Shown here: positions 35,619-44,983 of the stretch, in pieces
Position numbering within the stretch: the first letter of the stretch is position 1
How the letters are laid out: each line of letters starts with the position of its first letter
Assembly (NCBI GenBank): GCA_004353515.1
Contig: SMNZ01000001.1
Span: 186,001-250,000 of the forward strand
Direction: 5' to 3'
Length of the DNA: 64,000 nt
DNA from: Alteromonadaceae bacterium M269
GTDB taxonomy: Bacteria > Pseudomonadota > Gammaproteobacteria > Enterobacterales > Alteromonadaceae
Notes under the pieces: model-generated
Seen by the model: only the letters and a program-made list of their open reading frames with translations
What the model was told of the DNA's origin: nothing
Databases searched by the model: none
Program-made: the position numbers and the translations under genes

Positions 35619-37247
35619 TTACCAAGAACCGTACATGGGGTTTGGTAACAAAAATAGCTGATATTTCTGCTCGACTAGGTTGTTAACATCTGCATGCTCT
35701 TGTAATACGCCTGAGAAATCTTCGATGTTGTCACCCACTTGCATCACGATACTTTGTTTTGGAAAGTCAGTGTGTCTTCCTTTCGTTGGGTGGAAGCAAC
35801 TAGCAGTACCATTTGAGATTTGTTGACGTCTTAGGTCTTTATCATTTTTGATACTAGCGCCATCAATTGCTGATTTATCTTCATCAACTCGACCTAATAA
35901 GCAGGTATTCTCAGTAGAAACCGGAATGCCCAGAGCCTTAAGGTTGGCCCAAGTGTGCTTGTCTAGGTGGCGGCCTCTATTGGTGACAAGTCCTAGCTTG
36001 CCTCCTTTACTTAAAACTGCGTCGATAAATTGTTTTACACCGGGTACTAGCACGGCTTTTTCTGAGACAACCCATTGCTCCCAAGTCGCTGGGCTATAAC
36101 CTTTACCTGTTAAGTTTAAGCCAACTTGATAAGCGCTGTTATCTAAGACAGTTTCGTCGACATCCATAACGACTACCCAGTTATTTGCTGGTTCAACTTT
36201 CTTCAAAGCTTCTGTTGCGCGATTGTATACGGATGTTGTTAAAAAGCGGTATTCAGCACTTTGTGTCTGCCACTTTACCGAGTTGTCCAAAGAGAACTGT
36301 TGCTGAGCAATCTCGACTGATGTCGCACAGTGATCGCTCAGCATGGCATCGGGTTCCATGTTCTCGTAGTGATGAGTTTTGGCATTAAACTCAAGCCCTG
36401 ATTCCGGCATGTTGCCAACAAATATATGGTCGATTGGGGCAGGGTAATAAGGATGGCAGCCAATTAAGTCTTCAGTGGTGTTATAGAGGTTGGACGCTGA
36501 GTTGTCACTGTTGTTGCTTAATGTGCGAGTTAGCTTATTGTATGGCGCTGAAAGTCTATGATTGAAGTCGCCTAAAATCATATAAGGTGTTTTTTGACTT
36601 TCTTTCTGTTCAACCCATTGATCTAAAAACACGACTTGTTTCGCGAGTGTTTGACATGCATCTGTATCGGAGCGTGTGTAGTCATCGACAAAACAACCGC
36701 TCTTCATGTGAACGTTGAGTAGTGTCATGTTTCCAGAAGGCGTGTCGATTGTTAGCTCTAATCCGTAACGTAATCCACGTCTGTCTAAAGCAAACTCAGA
36801 TAAACTCTTAGAGCCCACAACTTTTTGGTTATTTCTGACCGCGAAAGCAACTTTTTGTTGGGTTGAGTTAGCGCCTGAGTCTCTGCAGGTGTAAGGTTCG
36901 TTATCTGGTCTTTCGGATAGATAAACTGTCCAGTCTTTTTTAGGGAAGAGCTGTTGCACAGCTTCTACCGAAGCCACTTCTTGTAATCCGACAATATCTG
37001 AATCCAAAGATTCGACATAGGCTTTGAGCCTGGCTAATTCTTCTGAGCTTCTTGGTCTGCACCCGTCTGTAAGAGGATATGCCAAGTGTTCGGTATTCCA
37101 GGTTGTAACCGTCAAGCTAGTTGCTTGGGTTTCAGAAGTATGAGCTTTAGATGTCGGCGCTGCGTTAAGGTCTGTGCTTTCACAAGCGAAAAGTAATGTG
37201 CAACAAAGAGCAAGAGAACTTCTTTGAAGTTGCTTTAATCGATTCAT
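35619..37247 (-). CDS. Lipoprotein fusion: endonuclease/exonuclease/phosphatase domain plus HAD acid phosphatase
   Basis: 542 aa. The N-terminus has a lipoprotein signal with lipobox LFAC (Cys22). Domain 1 (about 45-315) is an EEP-fold (DNase I-like) domain with SDIVGLQEVAS, ILGDFNHRL and LSDHCA, the usual metal and catalytic residues. Domain 2 (about 340-542) is a HAD phosphatase of the e(P4)/class B acid-phosphatase kind: VVMDVDETVLDN (DxDxT nucleophile motif, near residue 360), LVTNRGRHLD and VGDNIEDFSG. The pair could degrade extracellular nucleic acid and dephosphorylate the released nucleotides on the outer membrane to scavenge phosphate (inference). Single gene. Confidence 0.88.
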   Translation of the reverse strand: MNRLKQLQRSSLALCCTLLFACESTDLNAAPTSKAHTSETQATSLTVTTWNTEHLAYPLTDGCRPRSSEELARLKAYVESLDSDIVGLQEVASVEAVQQLFPKKDWTVYLSERPDNEPYTCRDSGANSTQQKVAFAVRNNQKVVGSKSLSEFALDRRGLRYGLELTIDTPSGNMTLLNVHMKSGCFVDDYTRSDTDACQTLAKQVVFLDQWVEQKESQKTPYMILGDFNHRLSAPYNKLTRTLSNNSDNSASNLYNTTEDLIGCHPYYPAPIDHIFVGNMPESGLEFNAKTHHYENMEPDAMLSDHCATSVEIAQQQFSLDNSVKWQTQSAEYRFLTTSVYNRATEALKKVEPANNWVVVMDVDETVLDNSAYQVGLNLTGKGYSPATWEQWVVSEKAVLVPGVKQFIDAVLSKGGKLGLVTNRGRHLDKHTWANLKALGIPVSTENTCLLGRVDEDKSAIDGASIKNDKDLRRQQISNGTASCFHPTKGRHTDFPKQSIVMQVGDNIEDFSGVLQEHADVNNLVEQKYQLFLLPNPMYGSW

Positions 37248-37457
37248 TTAATATCCAATAAAACTTGTTGTTCGTTTTTTATGTCGATGATGAAGGCTGT
37301 CGATTTGCCCAGCTTAAAGTCGGGTTTATCACAGCTGAAAATAATGAGTCATTATTTTTTGGTGATAATATAACACACTGATCGTTGTAGGGAATGGAAA
37401 GACGTTGTTGTTAGAACAGCTGTTGAATGAAGACGTTATTTCTGAAGTAAGTTCGGC

Positions 37458-38432
37458 TTATTTTTGAGTAGCTTCAAACGCTATTATCGTCTGCTTTTGC
37501 ATATAGTCATTTATCTTAAAATGCTCGGGATGCCAACCTTGGAGGAACCGGTGAAAGTCGGCCCAAGCTAATGGATATAAAGAGCGCCACTCCCGCTCGA
37601 CGGCCTGCCCATCAATCATTTTTTGATAGTGCTTAAGTGCTTGATGGAAGAATCCGAAATACTGGTCGAGTAAGTCGCTCTCGTGCTCGAATAATTCGTT
37701 ACTGTTTAAACAGCTGCCAAGAAAGTACATCACATCTTTAACGCCAGCGCCTTTACCTATGTATTGGAAATCAACGGCGGCTAGGTTTTTGGTATCCCGA
37801 GTCCAGCAGAAGTTGGCGAGTTTGGCGTCGCCATGCACTAGCGTTTGATACTTAGCGTTGTTGAGGTGGCTATCTATTTGATGCGCAGATTGTTTTAACT
37901 CACCTTCAGCCATTTTGTGCCATTCATCTTGTCTCGTTGCTAAGTGCCAATATGTGCCAACAGGCCATAAATCATCTGCAGGAATATCAATAAAACGCGC
38001 GTGAAAATAAGCCAGCCAGCGAATACCTAATTGGATCTCAGTTAGGGTTGCTTCGGTCAACCGTAAATCAAAACCTGCTGCATCTAGGTCTTCTATAATA
38101 AGAGGTTTAGGTGAACCGCAATTTAACGATCCTAGATGTTTAGGTACATAACAAAACTGGTCGCAGCGATGGGCGTAATCTGCATAGAACTTTTCTTCGT
38201 TTTGATAGGAACTGATTTTGCGCTGATGGCTTGTTTGCGTATTCCAACCTCGTGGATGAGAAATCTCATCAGGTAACTGAACATGCTTAACAATGATGTG
38301 CTTGGCCTTGTTATCTTGGGTATAAGCATATCTGGCGATTTCCCCGTAGCCGCTCCACAAAGCTTGTACTTGCTCGACTTTTTGTAGGTCAGGAGTATTA
38401 AGAAAATGGCGTAATTCGGTAATCAAATCCAT
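37458..38432 (-). CDS. CHK/aminoglycoside-phosphotransferase-fold kinase-like protein
   Basis: 324 aa with the phosphotransferase (APH/choline kinase) fold: IARYAYTQDNKAKHIIVKHVQL in the N-lobe, then LVHGDAKLANFCW (catalytic loop, near residue 200) and LAAVDFQYIGKGAGVKD (metal-binding DFQ). Similar proteins are annotated as ecdysteroid-kinase-like/CHK domain proteins of unknown substrate. Cytoplasmic; alone in its transcript. The catalytic residues appear complete, so activity on a small-molecule alcohol or amine is plausible, with substrate unknown. Confidence 0.85.
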   Translation of the reverse strand: MDLITELRHFLNTPDLQKVEQVQALWSGYGEIARYAYTQDNKAKHIIVKHVQLPDEISHPRGWNTQTSHQRKISSYQNEEKFYADYAHRCDQFCYVPKHLGSLNCGSPKPLIIEDLDAAGFDLRLTEATLTEIQLGIRWLAYFHARFIDIPADDLWPVGTYWHLATRQDEWHKMAEGELKQSAHQIDSHLNNAKYQTLVHGDAKLANFCWTRDTKNLAAVDFQYIGKGAGVKDVMYFLGSCLNSNELFEHESDLLDQYFGFFHQALKHYQKMIDGQAVEREWRSLYPLAWADFHRFLQGWHPEHFKINDYMQKQTIIAFEATQK

Positions 38433-38534
38433 GTAGCGACAAGGTTAGTTTGTGTTGACTGGATCTTCCCATAAGCTACTCGTTGAATCACGCAGAAAAG
38501 TGGCCTTTTCTTAATGAGTGTTTTAGATTTATTT

Positions 38535-38560
38535 TTCGCAGCTAAAGCTTGCTCCTACAA
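38535..38560. repeat. Single REP-like element
   Basis: A 26-bp element starting TTCGCAGCTAAAGC and ending GCTCCTACAA, the same theme as the inverted pair at 5459-5621 (reading TTGTAGGAGC on the minus strand). It lies between the kinase-like gene and the AraC/AAA gene. Confidence 0.5.
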
Positions 38561-38590
38561 TTGATCAGGCCGTTGTTTCGGTTGTGACCG

Positions 38591-40096
38591 TTAGTGAAAG
38601 CTGTGATGCCTAAATTTCAGTGGGGCAATTCCGACGAGGCGTCGAAAGGTTTTTTCAAAGTGACTGAGGTCATGAAAGCCAACGTCATGTGCAATTTGAG
38701 TCACTTGAAGTGATAACTTTTCTGATAATAGTTGCTTGGCTTTCTCTATTCGTACATCCAACACTAATTGTTTAAATGACGTACCCAGATGTTTTCTGTA
38801 GAGATATGACAAATGTGGGGCGCTGACGAATGCGCGTTTTGCTGATTCATCTAAGGTTATTTTTTGATGGTAGCTTTTCGCGATAAAAGTTAGGGATTTA
38901 GTGATAGCAGCATGGCAACTTGGAAGTTGCTCAAAGTCTTCTTTTAAGATTAGGTGGGCGAGTGGTGCCGGTATTGGTTTCTTTTCGTTGTCAGTAAAAA
39001 GAGTCGCTTTATCTTTAGTGATATCAAACGAATGAGACGGACTTTCTGTATCGTTTTGTTTTAATTGAGGCAAGGTAGTGAGCAGTGATGATTTGGTCAC
39101 AAGGGGCTCTTCTGCCATAGCACTCAATATTGCTACCGCTTTTTCTAACCCTCTAGCGTTATCGGTCCAACTATGTTGCTCCAGGAGCTTGATGCAATCC
39201 TCATCAAGCTGGATAGCTCTTTCTACAGCATATTTCTGCAGATAAATTGCAATTAATGCAGCGATGTCCTGTTTTCTTTCTCTTAATGTGGGGAGAAATA
39301 AAGTCAGCCATGGTGCATTAGTGTGAGTAATATTGCTGCTGTTATGACGTTTATCAATTGAAGCAATAATCCTGACGGATAGGTGACTACCTAATGCGTT
39401 GTCTTCCCAGAAATACCGAATACGACTTAAGGTGTTTTCATCCAGCTCGTTGATGTTTCTGATAAAGAGGGTGCCGTATTTCGCTTTTTCGTACAGAGCT
39501 TTCAAGGTTTCGTAGGCGTTGTCCTGTGATAACTTCAGACAACAGCATTCGATGAATGGGTTATCCTTACGAGGGCTTAGGTTATGAATAGCGAAAGCGG
39601 CTGATACTTTACCCGTGCCCCTTTCTGCTTCAATAAGAACCGGTAAATCAATAGCTGCAAACTTACGAACCTGAGACTCAACTTTTCTTAACGCCTGACT
39701 AAAGCCTACCCAACCGAGTGACTGCGGGGAGTTGTTAAAGACGCTCTGATGAAAGTGAAAACGCTCTACTAAGTGCAATATATGGTTGAGTAGCTCACTC
39801 AGAAGAGAATCTATTGATGTGTTGTGTTTTTGTCGTTCAGGAAGTCGCGATACTGCGATAGTTCCAATGGCTTTGTTTCGAAAGTCTATTTGACGCTGAA
39901 TTGTGTTGCCGTTGTGTTCAATAGCTTTTCTATTAACACAAATATCAATGTCGGGACGCTGTAAAAGCTTAGGTTCATCGACTGTATTTAACTTAACTTC
40001 TATTTGATCCAGCCCAAACCTATCAATATTTGCATGGAGCATACGTTCTACTTCGTAACTCAGTGCAATCTTGTGAGGGTTGATAGTGGTTTGCAT
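38591..40096 (-). CDS. AraC-type regulator with degenerate sigma54-activator AAA+ domain
   Basis: 501 aa from ATG40096; an in-frame start at 40171 would overlap the preceding gene. The central region (about 130-330) resembles bacterial enhancer-binding AAA+ domains: VLIEAERGTGKVSAA (Walker A, 153-167) and GTLFIRNINELDE (208-220). However, the Walker B Asp is replaced (FIRN instead of FLDE) and no GAFTGA sigma54-contact loop is visible, so ATPase-driven activation is unlikely. The C-terminal 100 residues are an AraC double HTH (LDESAKRAFVSAPHLSYLYRKHLG...VTQIAHDVGFHDLSHFEKTFR). AAA+/AraC fusion is uncommon. It follows the 85-aa gene by 22 bp and probably forms an operon with it. Confidence 0.85.
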   Translation of the reverse strand: MQTTINPHKIALSYEVERMLHANIDRFGLDQIEVKLNTVDEPKLLQRPDIDICVNRKAIEHNGNTIQRQIDFRNKAIGTIAVSRLPERQKHNTSIDSLLSELLNHILHLVERFHFHQSVFNNSPQSLGWVGFSQALRKVESQVRKFAAIDLPVLIEAERGTGKVSAAFAIHNLSPRKDNPFIECCCLKLSQDNAYETLKALYEKAKYGTLFIRNINELDENTLSRIRYFWEDNALGSHLSVRIIASIDKRHNSSNITHTNAPWLTLFLPTLRERKQDIAALIAIYLQKYAVERAIQLDEDCIKLLEQHSWTDNARGLEKAVAILSAMAEEPLVTKSSLLTTLPQLKQNDTESPSHSFDITKDKATLFTDNEKKPIPAPLAHLILKEDFEQLPSCHAAITKSLTFIAKSYHQKITLDESAKRAFVSAPHLSYLYRKHLGTSFKQLVLDVRIEKAKQLLSEKLSLQVTQIAHDVGFHDLSHFEKTFRRLVGIAPLKFRHHSFH

Positions 40097-40118
40097 GGTC
40101 GTGACTCTCAACTCGATA

Positions 40119-40376
40119 TTAAGAGAAATCGAGCGATTCGCCTTCGCCGCAATTATAAAATCGCTCTTCACCTGCCTGGCTGATTAAGGCTCCGAAGTGT
40201 TTGCGGTTTCCTGGGCTTGGGTCGCCACCCATGTTTTGACTATTAATTTCAATTGTCGTTGTGCCTTTATCCAAGATGGCTTGCAGGACTTTCTGAACAT
40301 TCGCAGAGTGACATTGATTCGAGTTTTCGCTGATTAATGCGCCGTAGCAGGCGAACTTAACAAGGATCGGATACAT
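40119..40376 (-). CDS. Unknown small Cys-containing protein
   Basis: 85 aa from ATG40376 (ribosome site GAGGAAG); a longer frame from 40457 is unsupported. Not recognised. It contains two related segments, CYGALISENSNQCH and HFGALISQAGEERFYNC, which suggests an internal duplication around a GALIS core, each followed by a Cys. No signal peptide. Upstream of, and likely cotranscribed with, the AAA/AraC regulator, so it may be its partner or ligand sensor (inference). Confidence 0.65.
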   Translation of the reverse strand: MYPILVKFACYGALISENSNQCHSANVQKVLQAILDKGTTTIEINSQNMGGDPSPGNRKHFGALISQAGEERFYNCGEGESLDFS

Positions 40377-40506
40377 TGCTGCTTCCTCTCGTTTAAATGA
40401 ATGTGATTGATTCTCTAATAAGTCGATGTAAAACAATATTTCAATATATTTCACCACTTATGTGAGTATGTGGAATTAATGAATGGCATAATTTATTTCC
40501 TTATTA

Positions 40507-41106
40507 ATGTTTGAGGAACTGCTGGATATGTCTTTAGAAAATAAAGAACTGCTGGATATGACACCTGTCGATAAACAGAATGCAAGTGTTATTGTCGGAA
40601 GCGATGAAACCCTACCTTTACGGGCCTGTATTAAACCTTATACCGATGATTACTGGGGGATTGAGGTATACAGTGAGGAGGGGAACAACAGTATTAGACG
40701 CGTTGATGGATGGTATAATCTGATGTTTGACTCAGGGTTAGATTTTGATCAGGCCGTCGTTATAGATTTCTTTTTGCATGAAGATTTTAAAGAGGAGTGG
40801 ACGTTTTATGGCAAGGGCCTTGAATTTTTCAAGGCTGGTTGTAACTGCCAATATACCATGTATGTGAATTTGTACGACTGCAGAAAGGGCGGGCAGATTA
40901 TCTTAAATAATATTGAGCCAACATATGGATTTGAGTTAGTAAAACCTCGTGAAAAACCTCAGAAGGTAAAAATATCTGATGATCCGTTTTTTTTGCCGGT
41001 GGGCTTAAGTTTTCTCGCCGAATATGATCATTGTGACGAAGATAAAAGAGGGGTTTATCTTTCTCAAGATCCATTGATTGGTATTGGTAAAACTAAGCAT
41101 GGGTGA
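40507..41106 (+). CDS. Unknown acidic 199-aa protein
   Basis: No family recognised. Acidic, no signal or TM, with patterns of beta strands and aromatic residues (WGIEVYSEEGNNSIRRVDGWYN, EEWTFYGKGLEFFKAG, QYTMYVNLYDCRKGG). Three Cys sit in the second half. Start is uncertain: ATG40507 or ATG40528; the second has GAGGA upstream at a longer spacing. A 15-bp direct repeat (GAACTGCTGGATATG at 40516-40530 and 40546-40560) covers the alternative start. It is divergent from the 85-aa gene and convergent with the kinase gene. Confidence 0.68.
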   Translation: MFEELLDMSLENKELLDMTPVDKQNASVIVGSDETLPLRACIKPYTDDYWGIEVYSEEGNNSIRRVDGWYNLMFDSGLDFDQAVVIDFFLHEDFKEEWTFYGKGLEFFKAGCNCQYTMYVNLYDCRKGGQIILNNIEPTYGFELVKPREKPQKVKISDDPFFLPVGLSFLAEYDHCDEDKRGVYLSQDPLIGIGKTKHG

Positions 41107-41119
41107 AACTATTTTTGTG

Positions 41120-43675
41120 TTATTCGCAACGTGTTGTTCCAGTATGCGTGATAAACATTTTTTGGAACTCATCGTAAGTACATAGGTCGTCGAACCAGGA
41201 CAATTTAAACCATATGTGACCAATACCATTTTGCAGGGCTTCACTGGCTTGGTTAATAGCAGATAGATGCTCACCAGCCAGTGTTAAGACAATAGCACTG
41301 ATATAAGCCACTTCAGCATTGCCTGGAGAGAGTTTTCGCGCATTGTCTAGCGCATGAATAGCATCGCTATAATTATTTTGATGAGCATAAGCTTGAGCCA
41401 ATCCTAGCCAAGCATAAAGCTCTGTACTACCGCTGTAACTCTCGATAACCTGTTGGTACAGGTTCGATGCTTCTTGATTTCTGTTTCGCATTTTTTGTAC
41501 GTCAGCTAGGTTTAATAGCCAGGCAGGATTTCGAGGGCTTTTATCAACGGCTTGCTTGGCATATGAATAGCTTTTCTCATAATCACCTTCCAACATATGG
41601 GCTAGCGCAAGGTTGCTCATATCCATACTACTTGGGTTGAGTTGCATCAGTGCCTCATACGCATATATCGCTTGTTGAGTATGTCCTTGCAGCAGATAGG
41701 CGGTTGCTAACAATTGGTTGGCATCATAGTCGTTGGGTGAAATTGATAGCACTTTATTGAGCTGGGAAATTGTGTTTTCTATATCGTTATTCCACCAATA
41801 TGCCAAAGCTAGATTGTGATACAAGATCTGATGAGGTTTGAGCTTAATCGCTTTTTGGAGAGCAGCAATAGCATCATTGTATTTATCTTTAGCCATAAAA
41901 TAATCAGCAGCTAGTAACAAGTACTCGCGTTCGGGAATATCTATTGATGATAGTTTTTCGAATCGCTTTTGTGCTTCCACTAACTGTCCTGTATTGATCA
42001 ACCAGTGCAGGTGGTGAACTAAAAATGAACGCTCCTTTTGGTATTCATCTGGTATGTAAATTAGATAAGTTTCAGCTCTTTTTAATATTTGTTCTTCGCT
42101 GTTTTCAATATAGATTTTTTCACTGATATCCAACATTAAGTGATAGGCAGGCGCAAATGCAGGATATTGTTGAATAAGTGATTCTGCTTGAGCCAGCAAC
42201 TGCTCGTTGTATGCACCCTCAAAACGTACTGCTTGATAGATGTCTAGGTATTCCTTGTATGCATCTTCAACAAGTGGTGATATCCGTTTGCTATCCGAGA
42301 CAAGATCTGACATCAGGCTTTGTACCTTTGCTTCCGTCACTTGCGCGATATCGCTATATCTTTCGAGTAAACTAGTCCAGGTTATCTTGTTTGTGATAGC
42401 CCAAGGTGTGGTGACTTCTGAGGTAGGCTGTCTCGCTAGTGACAAGCTGATATTACAGCTGGTTTGAATGCAACTTATAGAGGAAAGCACCAATGCGTCC
42501 GCACCTGTTTCTTGAGCTATGTCTGCGAGCTTTTTTGTATCTTCAAACGTTTGTGAAGCAATCAACGTTAAGTTAGTTTGCTTCATTATACTTCGCTGAA
42601 TAGTGTCGCTGATTGTTGCTTGAAGCAGTTTCTTATCTTCTGTTGGTAATTCGTCACCTAATATTTGAGGTGGTACAACAGCGATATAGTAAGCCTGCTT
42701 TTTGCTATTTGTTATAAAGCTAACCAATGCCAGCAGGCTTAATAGCAATGTCAAACTAGAGGCAATCCACTTCTTTGTTGATGAGTGAGACTGTGGTGAT
42801 GATATGGCTATTGTTTTCGTATCAGAACTGGAAGCTTGTTCTTTCTGATAAGCACTGACAATTTGATCGAACAAAGGTGCTATTGTGTCAGTATCTTCAA
42901 ACTCTTGATTAGGCTCTTGAGAAACGAGCTTATCAATTAAATCCGCAAGAGCAGGAGGTAAGCTTGGGTGGATATTGTGTGCTGACTCAGGCTGTTTGTT
43001 TTGTATGTTGTCACTTATTTGTTGGTTAGATGTTGTTCCATGAGCATACGGATGAAAACCGGCTAATAATTCAAAAGCAAGCACGCCGAATGAGAACCAA
43101 TCACTCTGCTTGCAAGCAGGTATACCTTTGATTTGGTCTGATGATAAATAAGCCAAGCTCCCATATCGTTGGCTTTTCTCCGGTAGTGCTTGAAGCTTTG
43201 AGCGGATCTGGGCTATACCGAAATCTGTAATCCGGACTTGATTCTCTTCGTCCAACAGAATATTTGAAGGTTTAATATCGCAATGTATAACCTGTCGTTT
43301 GTGAGCTGCATCTATCCCATGTGCAATTTGTGTCAGGATATCCAATTTATTCGCTAGGGTTAACTTATGTTTATTGAGTTGCGCAAGGTTCTGACCTTGC
43401 ACATATTCCATAACTAAACCAGCGCTATTGTCATATTTTACAATATCGAAAACTTGAACAATATTGGGATGGCTGAGTCTTGCAAGAGTTCTGCCTTCAT
43501 TAATTATTTCTTCACTGTGCTTTGCATCGTCAGAGTCTGGTGTACGCAATAATTTTATGGCGACTTGACGTTGTAGCTGGGTGTCTTCAGCAAGAAAAAC
43601 ATCACCGAGGCCACCGCTACCTATAAGCCTATCTAGTCGATAATGGCCATAGCATTTCGATTGTTGTGTCGTCAT
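41120..43675 (-). CDS. Ser/Thr protein kinase with TPR-repeat C-terminal domain
   Basis: 851 aa. N-terminal Hanks-type kinase: IGSGGLGDVFLAE (glycine loop, 18-30), VAIKLL (Lys41), HCDIKPSN (131-138, variant of HRDLKPxN with Cys for Arg), DFGIAQI (151-157), DWFSFGVLAFELLAG. The Cys substitution places it among non-RD kinases that often do not need activation-loop phosphorylation. A transmembrane helix follows at about 305-325, then an extracytoplasmic region with repeated TPR pairs (for example YHNLALAYWWNNDIENTISQLNKVLSISPNDYDANQLLATAYLLQG pattern). The FHA protein precedes it by 19 bp in the same operon, which gives a natural phospho-threonine reader. Confidence 0.93.
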   Translation of the reverse strand: MTTQQSKCYGHYRLDRLIGSGGLGDVFLAEDTQLQRQVAIKLLRTPDSDDAKHSEEIINEGRTLARLSHPNIVQVFDIVKYDNSAGLVMEYVQGQNLAQLNKHKLTLANKLDILTQIAHGIDAAHKRQVIHCDIKPSNILLDEENQVRITDFGIAQIRSKLQALPEKSQRYGSLAYLSSDQIKGIPACKQSDWFSFGVLAFELLAGFHPYAHGTTSNQQISDNIQNKQPESAHNIHPSLPPALADLIDKLVSQEPNQEFEDTDTIAPLFDQIVSAYQKEQASSSDTKTIAISSPQSHSSTKKWIASSLTLLLSLLALVSFITNSKKQAYYIAVVPPQILGDELPTEDKKLLQATISDTIQRSIMKQTNLTLIASQTFEDTKKLADIAQETGADALVLSSISCIQTSCNISLSLARQPTSEVTTPWAITNKITWTSLLERYSDIAQVTEAKVQSLMSDLVSDSKRISPLVEDAYKEYLDIYQAVRFEGAYNEQLLAQAESLIQQYPAFAPAYHLMLDISEKIYIENSEEQILKRAETYLIYIPDEYQKERSFLVHHLHWLINTGQLVEAQKRFEKLSSIDIPEREYLLLAADYFMAKDKYNDAIAALQKAIKLKPHQILYHNLALAYWWNNDIENTISQLNKVLSISPNDYDANQLLATAYLLQGHTQQAIYAYEALMQLNPSSMDMSNLALAHMLEGDYEKSYSYAKQAVDKSPRNPAWLLNLADVQKMRNRNQEASNLYQQVIESYSGSTELYAWLGLAQAYAHQNNYSDAIHALDNARKLSPGNAEVAYISAIVLTLAGEHLSAINQASEALQNGIGHIWFKLSWFDDLCTYDEFQKMFITHTGTTRCE

Positions 43676-43694
43676 TTAATGGGCCATATCCGTA

Positions 43695-44675
43695 TTAGCA
43701 AGACACTGCGTGCTCTAGCTCAGAACCTTTGTAGATTTCAAAAGCTTGCCCACCAAACCTGAGTTTACCTGCTTGCCTTTCAATAAGATGATCACACAAA
43801 TATTGTTGGTTCAGTACATCTGAAAACTGCTTGCGAGCGCGGTGTATCATGATATTCAGATAATTGACTTCGGTGCCTAGTTCTTTTGCGAGTAACTCAG
43901 TGTATATCCAACCTTGTCCCGCTTTCTCTATGCCTTTCTGCGCGTCTTGTGCTTTATGGCGAGCAAGGTTAAGTGTTAGGTAATGGTGACTCCTGACTTG
44001 AAAGTCGATGGTTTCTTGCGGTGTTTTCAACTGGAGTTGGGTTGCTTCTTCATCCAAGCTTAATTTGAATTGAAACAACAGCTTATCTATATCGTACTGT
44101 GGTTGCGAAAGTGCCACTGTTTCATCTGTGTTTTGGCATAGCTGAAGTCGCCAGCGTTGCCCCGAGAAGTAGACCCATTCTCCGTCATCAAGAGCGAGAG
44201 CTTTAGCATGACCTTGGGAGTATTCAATATGCCAGCGGCTAGCGGGTGATTTATAAAGTATGGCCTGGGGTGAAACTTCATTAGGTAATAAATGATATCC
44301 GCTTAGATAGAGTGCTTCGGGGAGCTCCGAATTTGCTGGTGCATGGACGTCTGGAATCGGGATTAACATGTCACAAGGGGGGCGGTCATCTGCCAAGATC
44401 AATTTATTATTCTGTTCCTGTGCGAAGCATAGCTCATCACCTTTCGTTAATGGCGTATCTTGATTCGCCGTTATTCTAGTTCCATTGACAGTCGTACCGT
44501 TTTTACTGGTATCGCGGATAAACCATTGATTCGTTTTCCAGATTAAGAGGGCATGCACTCTGGAAACAACAGCACTTTGAACGTGTGTTTCCACATCTGA
44601 TTGTAAGCTTCCAATGCGATGAAATGCTTTGAGGAATTGCGGCCTTTCTTTCCCTTTCTGAAGCAGGTATGCCAT
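43695..44675 (-). CDS. FHA-domain protein with C-terminal winged-helix-like region
   Basis: 326 aa. The N-terminal FHA domain (about 15-95) has the phospho-threonine-binding pattern IGSLQSD...VSRVHALLIW...IRDTSKNGTTVNG. The C-terminus (about 225-315) resembles a winged-helix domain (GWIYTELLAKELGTEVNYLNIMIHRARKQF, then RFGGQAFEIY), as in OmpR/PhoB-type or related regulators, so the protein could be a kinase-controlled transcription factor. Cotranscribed with the kinase. Upstream 308 bp carry a GTGAAAT direct-repeat motif. Confidence 0.85.
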   Translation of the reverse strand: MAYLLQKGKERPQFLKAFHRIGSLQSDVETHVQSAVVSRVHALLIWKTNQWFIRDTSKNGTTVNGTRITANQDTPLTKGDELCFAQEQNNKLILADDRPPCDMLIPIPDVHAPANSELPEALYLSGYHLLPNEVSPQAILYKSPASRWHIEYSQGHAKALALDDGEWVYFSGQRWRLQLCQNTDETVALSQPQYDIDKLLFQFKLSLDEEATQLQLKTPQETIDFQVRSHHYLTLNLARHKAQDAQKGIEKAGQGWIYTELLAKELGTEVNYLNIMIHRARKQFSDVLNQQYLCDHLIERQAGKLRFGGQAFEIYKGSELEHAVSC

Positions 44676-44983
44676 TCGGTACTTTTGCGCTTTATTCTCT
44701 GGTTGTAGTGTGATGGTAAGTTAATTATTAGGTCGATTTCAATACTTTATTAGCAGCCTCCATCTATTTGATATTAAAAATAAATTAGGGTTAATAGCCA
44801 GTTTATTTTTCATAAGATTTCACATGGCACAAATTTTAAGTGAAATATGGTGAAATAACGATGCATTACTTTCTGTTTCATACTCTCCAGTCAGGTTCAT
44901 ATTAGTCAGAATACTCTTGAGTAGTATGCGATTTTTTTGAGCCTCAAATGTTCAACACCTAAAAGCAAGCTACGAGGCATATC
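44676..44983. promoter_or_regulatory. Divergent intergenic region with GTGAAAT repeats
   Basis: 308 bp without a gene, between the FHA/kinase operon (minus) and the hydrolase gene (plus). ATTTCAC (44817-44823) is inverted against GTGAAAT at 44840-44846, and GTGAAAT is directly repeated at 44850-44856, 10 bp apart (about one helical turn). Possible shared operator. Confidence 0.4.
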
